NCBI GenBank assembly: GCA_037126765.1
Contig: JBBCBC010000033.1
Location: 7,144,085-7,208,084, forward strand
Length of the DNA: 64,000 bases
Direction of reading: 5' to 3'
Origin: Stenogyne calaminthoides
Taxonomy: Eukaryota > Streptophyta > Magnoliopsida > Lamiales > Lamiaceae
Below, one piece after another: positions 1 to 10,298 of the stretch (within the stretch, counting starts at the first letter, position 1; each line of letters starts with the position of its first letter). Under the pieces are notes generated by a model, which did not search any database, was not told the origin of the DNA, and worked only from the letters and a program-made list of their open reading frames with translations. Both the position numbers and the translations under genes were made by a program.

Positions 1-5
1 AATAT

Positions 6-75
6 AATTTGTTTATACTGAACCATGCAACTATTAATATGGAGAAATAGTTGCACGGCTCAGTATAAACAAATT
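6..75. repeat. 30-bp inverted repeat forming a near-perfect hairpin
   Basis: Arms 6-35 and 46-75 are inverted copies matching at 28 of 30 positions around a 10-nt loop. The two mismatches (positions 22 and 25) are A opposite C on the plus strand. On a minus-strand transcript they would be U-G wobbles, so that RNA could pair along all 30 positions. The arms stop abruptly at both sides and I see no target duplication. It could be a tiny foldback MITE or a small-RNA-type hairpin; I do not recognise it as a known miRNA. Confidence 0.75.
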
Positions 76-1138
76 GCATCTTTTAATATAACAAGTTACA
101 TGTTTCTAAAATATACTATGAGTGCATAGTGCACCTAAATGCACATGAGATTCACCCCACAAGTTTTTGTCTAGATATATACTACCGCCCCTTAATTAAG
201 TTATCTTTAATTTTACAAGTTAATTATTAGGTCATATATACCTTATCATTCTTGATCTCAATGAGGACTCACGATCACCCACTTATATTATATATAAACT
301 TAATCAATAATTTGTCATGCCGCATGTTATTTTTCCGGCAAATTTAAGGGAGAAGCTGACTTGAAAGCGATGTGATTATGATCCTCTCTTTAGAGACATA
401 CATTATCAAGAATTATTGTGAACACATCTTTATACAAACGGCTCGAACATATCATCAAAATCGCAATAGTTATAAAGTGAAAGAAAATAGATAAAAAAGT
501 AAAAAACCGTGCTTTTCTTGATATAGATCTGCTACTTTGTGTTGTGTAGCAAAAAAAGTGAACAATAAAGAATGGTGAATGCATGTATGTATGATATATG
601 ATCAGAAGGTCATTAACTTTGTGGGGAAACTCGATTCGTACGTCTCTGAAATAATATTATCCCAAGATGTGGATATGACAATGAGGAAAAGTAACACTAT
701 TAAATTATCAGTGTGTTAACACATGCAACTTGGTCTCACTTCCATCTATTGAGTTAGATTCTTCTGCATCTCTTTTTCATCTTATGGCTTTGATCAGATG
801 AACTAGAAAAAGTTGATTGAGATGGATATATATGATTTTTTTTTGACAGAATGGATATATATGATTCATTAAAGAATTCTTGGAAGTTATATGAAGGTAT
901 CTTGGCTGAATCCAAAGAATTTTTGTGGCCTTAATTTGTTTCTAAATTTGAGAAATTGAGATTTGGATCCTGTATTGATATATAGCACGGTGCTGTGCAA
1001 TAGACCAGCGTGGGTCTATAGTGTATCTTTTTAGCTGAATAGCAAATTAATTCTATGTTGTACTAAATTAAAATACACCTATACCCGAGAAATTGATCCC
1101 AAAATTTTGAAATTCATGAATTATTACTCCTTATTATC
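76..1138. other. AT-rich intergenic sequence, no gene seen
   Basis: No reading frame here resembles a known protein. Two small structures are visible: a 16-base direct repeat (ATGGATATATATGATT) near 822 and 851 separated by a T-rich spacer, and a short palindromic patch around 985-1019 with 7-bp arms at 1000-1006 and 1013-1019. Nothing else is supported. Confidence 0.6.
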
Positions 1139-1158
1139 TACTCCCTGCGTCTTAAAAT

Positions 1159-1700
1159 CAGTGATGTAAAAGTCCCGACTAGTCCCCGCCTAGGCAGCGT
1201 CTAGGCGCTAGGCGATCGTCGATCGACCCGATTTTGTCTAGGCGCCGCCTAGGCGACTTAGTCGGGAGCTAGACGGCTAAGTCGGGAGTTAGATATCCAA
1301 CATTAAGGTATTATTTGATAATGAGAGACTTTGTTCTTAGAATAAATTGATGGTAAGACAAAGATTGATAATTTTCACTACACTAAAATTTCAAAACACA
1401 AATTTGTTTAGTTTTTTTTATGTTAAATTAATTTTCTTTTACTCTATAATGGATAATAGATATAAGAAAAGGTGTTTCAAATGTAATCTAGATTTAGGCG
1501 GTTGTATAATGAATTTCTTAATTAATTTTGAAGTGTATTTTTGCTATAATATATTGATAAGTAGTAAATAAAACTCATTTAGATGAAAAAAAATAAAAGA
1601 AAATCGAACCGACTAATCCCCGATTAGTCCCAGCCTAGCAATCTAGGCGTTAGGCGGTCTATATCCGCCCGACTATCGATTTCTGACTTCTACACCCTTG
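1159..1700. mobile_element. hAT-type MITE (542 bp) with 8-bp target duplication
   Basis: The element starts CAGTGATGTAAAAGTC and its reverse-complemented right end reads CAAGGGTGTAGAAGTC, 12 of 16 identical and of the CA(G)GGGTGTA type seen in hAT elements. It is flanked by perfect 8-bp direct repeats CTTAAAAT at 1151-1158 and 1701-1708, the duplication length of hAT insertions. Both subterminal regions are full of CTAGGCG and GACTAGTC motifs, while the centre is AT-rich and non-coding. The flank beginning CTCCCTGCGTC at 1141, after TA, resembles a Stowaway MITE end, so the hAT MITE seems to sit inside an older Stowaway-like copy. Confidence 0.85.
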
Positions 1701-1907
1701 CTTAAAATTATGGTCTCCTTTCACTTTTCACACAGATAAATAAAATATTATTTATTGTGTTTGAAATTGTGAATTTAATTATAAATTTAAATTTATGATA
1801 TATATATATACCCTTATGTATTTTGAATGAATTTATAAATAGCTTAACATTAAAAAAAAATCTTTTGTGTCACGAAATTTATAATCATTCTTTTATAATT
1901 AAGAGAA

Positions 1908-1991
1908 TGTTGAAGGAAAATACATTTATGTGTCTTCATCAAGAAGTAACTGATTGAAGGGTAGTTTAGATAATTCCTTATATTATGTGTA
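1908..1991 (+). repeat. Truncated 5' LTR of copia A
   Basis: These 84 bases match the first 84 of the 3' LTR at 5417 with about four or five differences. Homology then stops abruptly: the 3' LTR continues ACCCTAGATT while this copy runs into AT-rich sequence. The lost part includes the LTR 3' half, primer-binding site and gag start, consistent with an internal deletion after insertion. Confidence 0.85.
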
Positions 1992-2255
1992 TTAATTTGA
2001 ACTTTATTCTAAAAGTAAAAAAAATTATTTCAATATATTGTGCATCAATATTTCTTGTTTAATTTTAAAGATGTTTGTGCCAACATTATCATTTGAAAGA
2101 TTATAATGAGAATGAAATTTAATTACCTCTAGTGAATGTGGAAGAAAACACATCTTAGATAAATTAATGAGTCAATCTAGTGAATTATATCTCACTATTA
2201 TATGGATTCTCAAATAATATATTGTTGCCAATAATGAACTATGGGACACTAATTA
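1992..2255. other. Unassigned AT-rich sequence inside copia A
   Basis: This stretch lies between the truncated LTR and the first recognisable pol sequence. I see no gag, zinc knuckle or primer site in it. It may be eroded gag or filler DNA at the deletion junction. Confidence 0.4.
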
Positions 2256-3240
2256 ATATAGGCTTTGTCATGACAATCTTGGACATCCAAGTTGTGACAT
2301 GATGATCCATATTTTGAAGAACTAATATAGACATTTGTTTTCTGAGCGAAGCATAAAATGAGATAAAAATTCGATATAATGCACAATATCGGTCATGTTG
2401 TTGCTTTCCTGCAACCTCTGTTTTCTGACGTACCAGAAACACTATTTACATTGCACTCTACCTCATTTTATAAATCTCAAAGGAACATCACTCATTTTAC
2501 AAAGCCTACTCTTTAGCAAAAGTAAAAATGAGACTTACTTATGCTAAAGATTAAAAATAAATTATTTCATTCTCACAAAGAACACAAGATGATATTTGTG
2601 GAACAATTCATCCAGAATGCGGATCATTCAAGTATTTTATGGTTCTGGTTGATTCTTCGACATATGGTCACATGTCGTTCTACTATCTGCAATTAATTCT
2701 GCATTGCAAACTCTTAGCACATATTATATGTTTAAGAGCTCACCACTCTTATCATCTTCAAAAGCATTTGATGATTATTACATATTTATTAGGATCAATG
2801 TAAAGCATTCTTCACCCCTTGTACTACACAAATGGTCTCGCAGAGGCCACCATCAAAAGAAAATAAATGGTGGCTAGGGCACTGTTTACGCGCATCAATA
2901 TGCCTATCTCTGCATGGGGTTATGCAATATTGCATGCAACTTTACTTATTCGTTTCAATCCCACTATTGACCAATCATTGTGCGTACCAGTTGGTAACTG
3001 GATATAAGCCTGATATTTCACATTTACGCATATTTGACTGTGCAATATACGTGCCTATTAAGCGCCCCACAAATTAAGATGGGTTCTCGAGACGATTAAA
3101 TATATTTGTTGGATATGAATCCCCAACAATTATCTCGCTATTTAGACATCTTGACAAAGGCGACTATTTTACCGCTGAATTTGCGGATTGTCACTTAAAT
3201 CGACATATCTTCCCGCCGTTAGGGGAGATAAGAAAAAGAA
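2256..3240 (+). pseudogene. Copia A GAG-pre-integrase and integrase remnant
   Basis: Around 2263-2330 one frame reads a GAG-pre-integrase signature (C-H-D-N-L-G-H-P followed by MMIHILKN), the typical leader before the integrase zinc-binding region. From about 2590 the integrase core start D-I-C-G-x-I-H-P-E-C-G is visible, then T-N-G-L-A-E-A-T-I-K-R near 2828 in another frame. The open stretch 2832-3077 contains S-H-L-R-I-F-D-C-A-I-Y-V-P, the conserved post-core block. Integrase joins element cDNA to the genome. Multiple frame changes and stops mean no protein could be made. Confidence 0.8.
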
Positions 3241-3880
3241 TTTTTTAAGGAACGACTGGAAGTATCGTGGTCTATTCCCACTCTGTCTCATTTTGATCCC
3301 CAAACTTCACAACGTGAAAGTGAAGTAAAAAGAATAATTGATATTCATAACGTAGTAGATTCGATGTCTGATACGTTTACTGATATTGCTATAGTGACTA
3401 GGTCCCATATACCAGCTGCAAATGTCTGCAAGGTAGAAGTCCCCAATAAGGGGCACAATACCGTAGAAAAGGTGTTGCAACCAAACTTGGTGGAAGTGTG
3501 GTTGAGATCGTGGCTCTCAAAAGTAAATAGGGGAAGCCACCTGGTTCAATTGACACCATGCAAAGGAAGAAAATGTAGGTGTGGCACAATTCAATTTATT
3601 GATCATCAATGTCGATAATACATCTCTTGAGATTATCTCGGATTATAGTTATGTCCATGAATCATTACTGGAGGATGCTCCGAAGTTTGATATGATTCCA
3701 GAGATAAAGAAACCTTAATATATTATTAGAGTGCATATGAGTCGATAGATAGACATTGCACACAGACGGTGATATATTTGATTATACGGTTGCTCAAGAA
3801 ATTATAGAGCACGATGATATCGAATCATGCTCAATTGTATAATGTCAACAAAGAGCATATTGGCCTAAACTGAAATAAGC
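3241..3880 (+). pseudogene. Copia A integrase-RT linker remnant
   Basis: The stretch 3364-3618 includes the linker motif S-H-I-P-A-A-N-V, familiar from plant copia polyproteins between integrase and reverse transcriptase. The next 250 bases keep only short matches. No catalytic residues are expected in this region. Confidence 0.6.
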
Positions 3881-4860
3881 AATCCAGAAAGAACTTGATT
3901 ATATAACAAAGACACAGGTATATGGTCTGGTAGTGCTAGCCTGACCAAGTGTAAAGCCTGTAGGACATAAATGAGTCTTTGTCAGAAAGCGTAATAAGAA
4001 ATATAAAGTCCTGATATGTTTCTCACTACGCCCTGGGTTGACATAATTGACGTTAGAACGTTTTGCTACTTATTTAGCATAATAATTTCCAAAGAGCTGG
4101 AAATGCAATATATGAAAGTGGTTACTGCATATCTCTTTGGGGATCTTAATATAGAGATATATATGGAAGCACCTGATGGTCTTTCCATTACCCAAGTCAA
4201 GTGACTCTAAACCACGGAGTGTGTTTTCAATAAACTTGAAATGCTCACTTTAGATTGAAACAATCCTAACGGATGTGGTACACCCGTCTAAGTGGCTACT
4301 TGATTGGAAAATATTACAAAAATGACGAAAAGTGCCCCTGCGTTTTATAAAGAAGCAAATTTCAGATTTACAGTCTATGTTGATGTATGAACATAATATA
4401 TACTCTTAATGAAATAAGAGAAAACACAAAAAAAATAGGTACTCTTGATGAAATAAGAGAACAATGAGCTATTTGCAATCCAAAATTGAGATAAAAATTT
4501 TTGGGAAAATTCAGTTTGTCTAGGCTTTGTACTAGAATTTGAGCTTGTGGAATACTTATCCACCAATCTGCATATGTCCAAAATATGCTCAGGCGATTTA
4601 ACATGGACAAGATGTATGTGGTTAGCACTCTCATGATCGATCTAAGTATGGATTTAAAGAAATGTCCATTTCGTCTAAAAAAGATGACAATGAGCTATTG
4701 GGATCTGAAATTCCCTATATAAGTTCAGTATGCGCATTATTATACTTAGCTCTATACACTCGATTGATTATTACCTTCTCAATGAACTTGTTAGCTAGAT
4801 TTAATTCAGGACCAAACGCAGTATCATCGGAATGGTGTCATTGATAAGCTATGATACCTA
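3881..4860 (+). pseudogene. Copia A reverse transcriptase and RNase H remnant
   Basis: RT begins near 3885 (Q-K-E-L-D-Y-I-T-K-T-Q-V), followed by the G-H-K-x-V-F-V-R-K-R block near 3965 and V-V-T-A-Y-L-F-G-D-L near 4117-4150. The catalytic motif reads Y-V-D-V followed by a stop near 4376-4387 instead of Y-V-D-D, so a metal-binding aspartate is lost. A phrase of about 24 bases is tandemly duplicated at 4399-4463. The stretch 4662-4844 matches the start of the RNase H-connecting region (P-Y-I-S-S-V-C-A-L-L-Y-L). Together this is clearly a dead copy. Confidence 0.8.
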
Positions 4861-5406
4861 AAAAGTAACCTTTGAATGGGCTTGCTATGTTATTATTGAA
4901 AATGCTAAAGGGACTACTGATGCAATTGTGACCCCTAAAGAAATCTTAAAAGGGACAACATATGAAATTGAAATCCTTAAGAAATGTTGAAGCTACCCCT
5001 TACACTTATAGACTAAATAATGTGTTAGTTTGTTTTGTTTATGTTGGTTATCTTTGTAATCCACATAAAGGTCATTCCCAAAATGGTTTATGCATTTACC
5101 ATGGGAACCAACAAGTTTTAATCAAGTACAAATAACTCAAGTAAACTCTAAAGTAATTGTGTTTGATTTGTTTACATATTGCCAAAAACAATTCTTGAGA
5201 AGTATATGACAAGAATTGAGATTTGCAGCTCACATGATAAACGTTCTTATCAAGTAAGAGGTGTACACTTCAGGGGGAGTCTCGACATAGGTGCGTCGTA
5301 ACTCTTTTCCCTTTAACTAAGATTTATTTTCCTACTTAGTTTTTGGTATTTGGCAAGGGCATTAGAGAGACAACATCCATGCACCATCTACCCTCTTGAT
5401 TTGGCA
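4861..5406 (+). pseudogene. Copia A 3' pol end and untranslated tail
   Basis: The stretch lies between the RNase H connection region and the polypurine tract. Short matches to the RNase H end are too degraded to delimit, and the last 250 bases look like a non-coding tail. No separate gene is visible. Confidence 0.45.
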
Positions 5407-5416
5407 CAAGGGGGAG
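5407..5416 (+). other. Polypurine tract of copia A
   Basis: CAAGGGGGAG lies directly before the TGTTG start of the 3' LTR. Polypurine tracts prime plus-strand DNA synthesis in LTR elements, and position and composition both fit. Confidence 0.85.
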
Positions 5417-5655
5417 TGTTGAAGGAAAATACATTTATGTGCCTTCATCAAGAAGTAACTGATGGAAGGGTAGTTTATGTAATTCCTTATATTATGTGTA
5501 ACCCTAGATTATATCATATATAAAGGGATCTCTGATGTATTAACCGTATGTGAAGAATAGTGAAAATTTCCTGGCTTGGTATGCCCCAGATGTAGTCATT
5601 CCTGACGAACTGGGTCACCAAATCTGTGTCCTTTATTTCTGCATATCCTACAACA
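5417..5655 (+). repeat. 3' LTR of copia A (239 bp)
   Basis: It starts TGTTG and ends CAACA, a perfect 5-bp terminal inverted repeat, and is followed by the target duplication GAGAA at 5656-5660. Its first 84 bases match the truncated 5' LTR. A short TATATAAAGGG around 5516-5526 is a plausible TATA box. Confidence 0.9.
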
Positions 5656-5689
5656 GAGAATGTTTTTTTTTTCCAATTTTTACATTTTT

Positions 5690-6065
5690 CTCATCCTTTC
5701 ATTATTTTAGTATGCACCATTAACTATGTAGACATCTCGTTCCAGCATTATTTTAATTTGTACCACCACTTAATTAACTCCGTACTACTATCACTTCAAC
5801 TCATACCACTATTAAATTAATCATGTACTAGACTTATATATTTCAATCACATACCACTATCACTTCAACTCATACCACTATTATATTAAACACGTACCAC
5901 TCTTATTTCAACCATGTACTACTATTATTTCAATCTGTAACACAATTTAATTTAATTTCTACCATCATTTTTAAGTTTGTACCACAATTTAATTAAGTAT
6001 CTATTATAATATTTTACTAACCCCGTACCACCATTTAAAGAAAGCCCGTACACCATTTTTTTTGG
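5690..6065. repeat. Degenerate tandem array built on a GTACCAC-type phrase
   Basis: The phrase (G/C)(T/A)ACCAC(T/C)A, followed by A/T-rich bases and CACTTCAACTC-like spacers, recurs about every 25-35 bases. Two copies around 5787 and 5855 share ACTATCACTTCAACTCATAC. The array is eroded and non-coding; the small open frames over it are not credible genes. Confidence 0.6.
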
Positions 6066-7249
6066 TTGACTTCTTTAAGGGTAAATGGTTCAAAAATTAT
6101 TCTCTTGGCTAAAAAAAAAAGAATGAAACTGAAACCTTGATAAACAGAACTTTTGAAATGAGAATGAGCTAAAAATAGGATGTTCCCCTATTATTTGTAT
6201 TTAATACAAAAAAAACATTGAGAAGAGATATATAGAATTTTATCTCATCTAAAAGACAAATAATTTCATATCATCTAAAAGATCGAATTTGTGTAGAGGT
6301 GTGTAATTAATTTATTTATATTTAATTCTTAATAACGAGGAGACTCATCAAGTGTACAGTTTATTTTTTAGTGGAGTTACTTTTAAAAAGATTAATTGGG
6401 ACCCAAGACGTGGGCGCATGAGCCAATAAATCTAATACCATAAAAAAAATTCATTGCATCTAAAATGTTCGAATTATAGTAACGTAAGAAATTAATTCAT
6501 TTATATTATCTCCCTAATTATATATGTTTATTCTTGTTTGATTGAACTTACTTTTTTCAAAAAAAAAAAAAAATCTATATTTTCATACATTAATTATTCT
6601 GCAAAAGGTAGGGACAAATTAAAATTATATTTTTAATGTTTATGCGCGACTTCAAATCCAACTGTGAATTAGGGTTTGGGTCCTTCATCACCCCAAATAA
6701 GAAAAGGCCACTCATTCCGTAAGAAAAGTACCTTTCTCAATATAAGGGGTCCAAATTTTAAATTTCTATGCAAAAATGTCAAACTAAATTAAAATCTTGC
6801 AAGAATCTAAGTATAGGTTAAATTGAGCATATCGTTATCAGTCATTTTGGCCTACCATGATGACAAGTTTACATATGTATTAGGATTGATCAAATTCAGA
6901 GACAAATCTCCAACAGTGAAATGTGACACTTGGACTTGATGGAAACTTGTGAATATGCATGTTTCAGTATATCCCTTAATTTGTGCATTTAGGGGTTTAG
7001 TTCCGTTGGAATCAAGCTTTAATGGGAAACAAATATCTACCTATATTTCAATTTAGTTATTGATTGATGGTATGGAAATCGAAATAGGTGCATTGGGGAA
7101 CATAAGTGCTATCTATTGTAATTGTCATCATTGTATTGCGACTTCGTCCAAGTTTTAATGTCTCACTTGCTTTAGGGAAATCTCTTCTATCGATTAGATA
7201 TGTTCCACTCACAATAGGAAACTAATAGGAATAGAATTAGACTGACTGA
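6066..7249. other. Intergenic, nothing recognised
   Basis: AT-rich sequence with poly-T and poly-A runs. No protein similarity, terminal repeats or RNA gene were seen on either strand. Confidence 0.5.
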
Positions 7250-7341
7250 TTATAATAGTTTAAGCGATTAGAGCACCGCTACTTATACCGTGAGGTCATG
7301 AGTTTAAGTCACTATTTGCCCGATCAAAAAAAAAAAAAAAA
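7250..7341 (+). mobile_element. Short tRNA-derived SINE-like copy with poly(A) tail
   Basis: The segment holds an A-box-like stretch (TAGTTTAAGCGATTAGAGC), a spacer, a B-box-like stretch (GGTCATGAGTTTAAGTC) and then a 16-17-base A run. This is the layout of plant tRNA-derived SINEs, whose RNA polymerase III promoter lies inside the element. The bases do not fold into a complete cloverleaf, so it is not a working tRNA gene. Target duplications are not clear. Confidence 0.5.
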
Positions 7342-7425
7342 GATTGATGCATAGTAATAACAAAGCATGAAAACAACATAGGTAGGGTGTGTTTGTAAAC
7401 TCTACTGAAGGGGGCAGCGACACTT

Positions 7426-7535
7426 TTTTTTTAATCTGCACTCTCACAATTTTATCTTTTGAGAAGTGCTTTTAAACTGTTTTTTTTAATCTGCACTCTC
7501 ACAATTTTATCTTTTGAGAAGTGCTTTTAAACTGT
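7426..7535. repeat. Exact 55-bp tandem duplication
   Basis: The unit at 7426-7480, a T run followed by AATCTGCACTCTCACAAT and ending TTTTAAACTGT, is repeated at 7481-7535 without a visible change. The identity suggests a recent slippage event or an assembly join. Confidence 0.85.
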
Positions 7536-8421
7536 GAGCAAAATTTGCAAATAATTCCGTAATATGAGACACTCTTATGTAAAATGGGTATAAATTATAT
7601 TAGTACAGTGTACACTATTTACGAAATCAACAAATTAGTATCATTCTCGACAATATTCAAGTCCTTAATTTAACATAAAATCAACTCCAAAGTTTAACCT
7701 TATTTTCATGTACCAATTCCCCACAGAAAACATGATGTTAAAAAATCAAAGAATTTCGCCCTTTTCATAGGACTCACACCACACATAGCCAGCCACAACT
7801 ACCAGCTGCTTCCCTTTTTTTCCTCTTAGAACTCGGGCATGGGCAAGCTAGTTAGAAGATGAGAGTGGTTTACTGTAGCAATACCAAGTCATTTGAAATA
7901 AGAGAGAATTGGCAAAATTGTCCAATATGAAATGATCAAATTAACTCTTTTTGTCCCATGTTTATTTACAAAAAATCTTCTTTTGTGACGTATTTATTTT
8001 TACTGATGGTAGCGCATGTGGCAGTTGCGCGACCCATGCACAATATAGTGTGAGAGATGATAATTAATTTAGGATCCGTATGGTTGGGGTAATGGAATCG
8101 ATAGTTTTGATACCCGTAATTTCACTACCTAATTTCACTCTCACTCCACCCTCCTCAAAAATGATCGCATTGTTGATATTTTAATAAAATAATAACAATG
8201 CAATGAATAACTCTACAAAATGATGACCCTCAATGACACACATTATTATTACTATTCGCATGCCCTTATAAGGATAAGCAAAAAAAAGTTTGAACATTAA
8301 ATTTTGAGATAGTCCGTGTACCTTGAAATAGTCCATGTACCTTAGATATAACAATCAAACCAAACTACCATTCTATTGAATACTAACATTGAATTTTGTT
8401 CTCTCAATTCTATGTGGAAAT
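7536..8421. other. Intergenic, nothing recognised
   Basis: AT-rich non-coding sequence. No open frame resembles a protein, and no terminal repeats or RNA gene were found. A short near-repeat (AGTCCGTGTACCTT and AGTCCATGTACCTT) lies near 8315-8345. Confidence 0.5.
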
Positions 8422-8690
8422 CACTACTATACATTTGAGCTTGGAGAGCTCCACTTGACAAATTTTTTTTTTTAATAGCTCTCCAAGTGGTCCCTTGAGA
8501 GCGGTTCTATTAAAAAAAAAAAAAAAAAAAGGTTAAAAAATCGCCGTCAAAGATCAAAACTTGAGATTGGCGGTTCAAACCATTGTGCAGAAAGTGTACT
8601 TGGAGAGCGATTTTGAACCGCTGTCCAAGGTAAAACTTGGAGAGCGGTTCATAACCGCTCTCCAAGTGAATTAATTTTTTTTTTTTTTTG
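8422..8690 (+). mobile_element. CACTA-like transposon end with hairpin repeats
   Basis: The segment opens CACTACTATACATTTGAG, like a CACTA-superfamily terminus, and then holds repeated CTTGGAGAGCGGTT motifs in both orientations. Two adjacent palindromes occur: 8599-8629 (imperfect) and 8636-8666 (two perfect 14-bp arms with a 3-base loop). Arrays of such motifs are typical of subterminal regions of CACTA elements. I found no matching TAGTG end with a 3-bp duplication, so this is either one end or a decayed copy. Confidence 0.5.
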
Positions 8691-8944
8691 TAAACCTTGT
8701 ATTTTTTTTTTTTTTTTTTGTTTTTGTAAATTCTTTTTATGTACAATTCAAATATTTTATTATTTAAATTCTCGTGTTATTTATTTTTAATATTCGTCTT
8801 ATATAATGAGATTAACACAAACCCTTATGTAAAACTTGTTCATAATATTAAATTCATAATATTACACTTACGAACTTGTATCACTATTAATTCTTATAAA
8901 TTAATACCTATAATATTTAATATTCTTATAAATTAATTCAATTT
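8691..8944. other. T-rich spacer, nothing recognised
   Basis: Long T runs and AT-rich sequence between the hairpin repeats and the minisatellite. No gene seen. Confidence 0.5.
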
Positions 8945-9292
8945 TGTCTAAGTATTACTTATTTAGATAGAAAAGTACTATTACTTGTTTAAATAGAAAA
9001 ATATTACTTGTTTAAATAGAAAAGTATTACTTGTTTAGATAGAAAGGTATAACTTGTTTAAAGAAAAGTATTACTTGTTTAGATGAAAAAGTATTACTTG
9101 TTTAAAGAAAAATATTACTTATTTAGATAGAAAAGTATTGCTTGTTTAAATAGAAAAGTATTATTTGTTTAGATAGAAAAGTATTACTTGTTTAAATAGA
9201 AAAGTATTACTTGTTTAGATAGAAAGGTATAACTTGTTTAAAGAAAAGTATTACTTTGTTTAGATGAAAAAATATTACTTGTTAAAAGAAAA
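8945..9292. repeat. Minisatellite, about 23-bp unit, about 15 copies
   Basis: The unit AGTATTACTTGTTTAGATAG plus AAA repeats with small changes and some shortened copies lacking ATAG. A block of five units appears twice in the same order (starting near 9019 and near 9199), giving a higher-order repeat. Units touch with no unique spacers, which rules out a CRISPR array. It is non-coding. Confidence 0.9.
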
Positions 9293-10298
9293 CCGATGAA
9301 TGCATAATTTGGTTTTAAATATTCTCGATTTTATTTTTCAATATAATAAATTCTCAACAAATCAATTAAATAAATAAAAATTGTGTCATAGATATTTACG
9401 AGCGACTGCTGTTACACTGCTTCCTTATTTACTTTAGGCATGCCAATGTGCCAGCACATGCCCTGCTGCTTCACCAAACAGAAAAGAAAACAATATGAAT
9501 AAGAAATTGGTTGGAGTAAATTAGTATAAAAAAAATATAAAAATTTGAAAGCCGAAAATAAAATGATGTTAACTGTATATGCCTATATGGTTTGCATGTT
9601 TAATTTTTATGGAAATTAAGACGGGTTTAGATGTTATATGTTAAATAATGTCTCATAATGTGTGGCCTTCGAATCCTAAAATATATTTTTAGAGTGATAA
9701 CAATTAACAATATTTTAATAAAAAGTTTATTAAAAAGAATTAAAAACCATTATTATATGAGTGGGTCTTCTGTGAAACAAGTGTATCGTGCACTTCATAG
9801 TAGTATTTTAAAATTTTGCAACTTATTATGTTGAAATTTGCGATTTTTTTCAGTACATGGAAAGACCTAGCCTTACTTTACATATAAGGAAATCAATATC
9901 AATGGATTAAAAACATAAAAACTCCCAAATTTGTACATGGAATTATTGAATGCAAAAATGTTATGATTAGGTTATTTTGTAAAGGATTTTAGAGATGGAA
10001 AACGATGATGAATTAAATAATTCAAATTTCAATTTTAATGCATGCGTTAAAGAATATACTTAATTGGTAAAGAGGAAATCTGTTGAAGAAGAGAATCATT
10101 TTGGTCTTTTAAAAACTTTAGGTCAGGCGCTACACAATCCTTGTTATGATTAATTGCGCATGTCTGTACTTAATGTTTCTATTCTTACGACAATTTCCAC
10201 TCCCAACGTACCACCATGTTCTCATTTCACATGAAAAATTCTCATGTATATTGTTGTACATACAATAATATTTTTAATAGGATGGAGTTGAAACTTTG
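9293..10298. other. Intergenic, nothing recognised
   Basis: AT-rich sequence without protein similarity or clear repeats on either strand. Confidence 0.5.

Larger units (their letters stand above)
1908..5655 (+). mobile_element. Copia A: degenerate Ty1/copia LTR retrotransposon
   Basis: The element begins TGTTG at 1908 and ends CAACA at 5655, and is flanked by the 5-bp duplication GAGAA (1903-1907 and 5656-5660). Inside lie, in copia order, GAG-pre-integrase, integrase, reverse transcriptase and RNase H remnants, then a purine-rich tract directly before the 3' LTR. All frames are broken by stops and frameshifts. The 5' LTR is cut to about 84 bp and the primer site and gag are missing, so it cannot be autonomous. 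The two LTR stretches that can be compared differ at about four or five sites. Confidence 0.9.

Noticed and set aside
390..584. Short open frames in 1-1900 as genes
   Set aside because: They are 60-75 codons, low complexity and without family similarity, start context or neighbours; AT-rich DNA gives such frames by chance.
7250..7341. Functional tRNA gene
   Set aside because: Box-like motifs are present but acceptor and anticodon stems do not form, and a poly(A) tail follows.
8945..9292. CRISPR array
   Set aside because: Units are contiguous with no unique spacers, and the surrounding sequence is plant repeat DNA.
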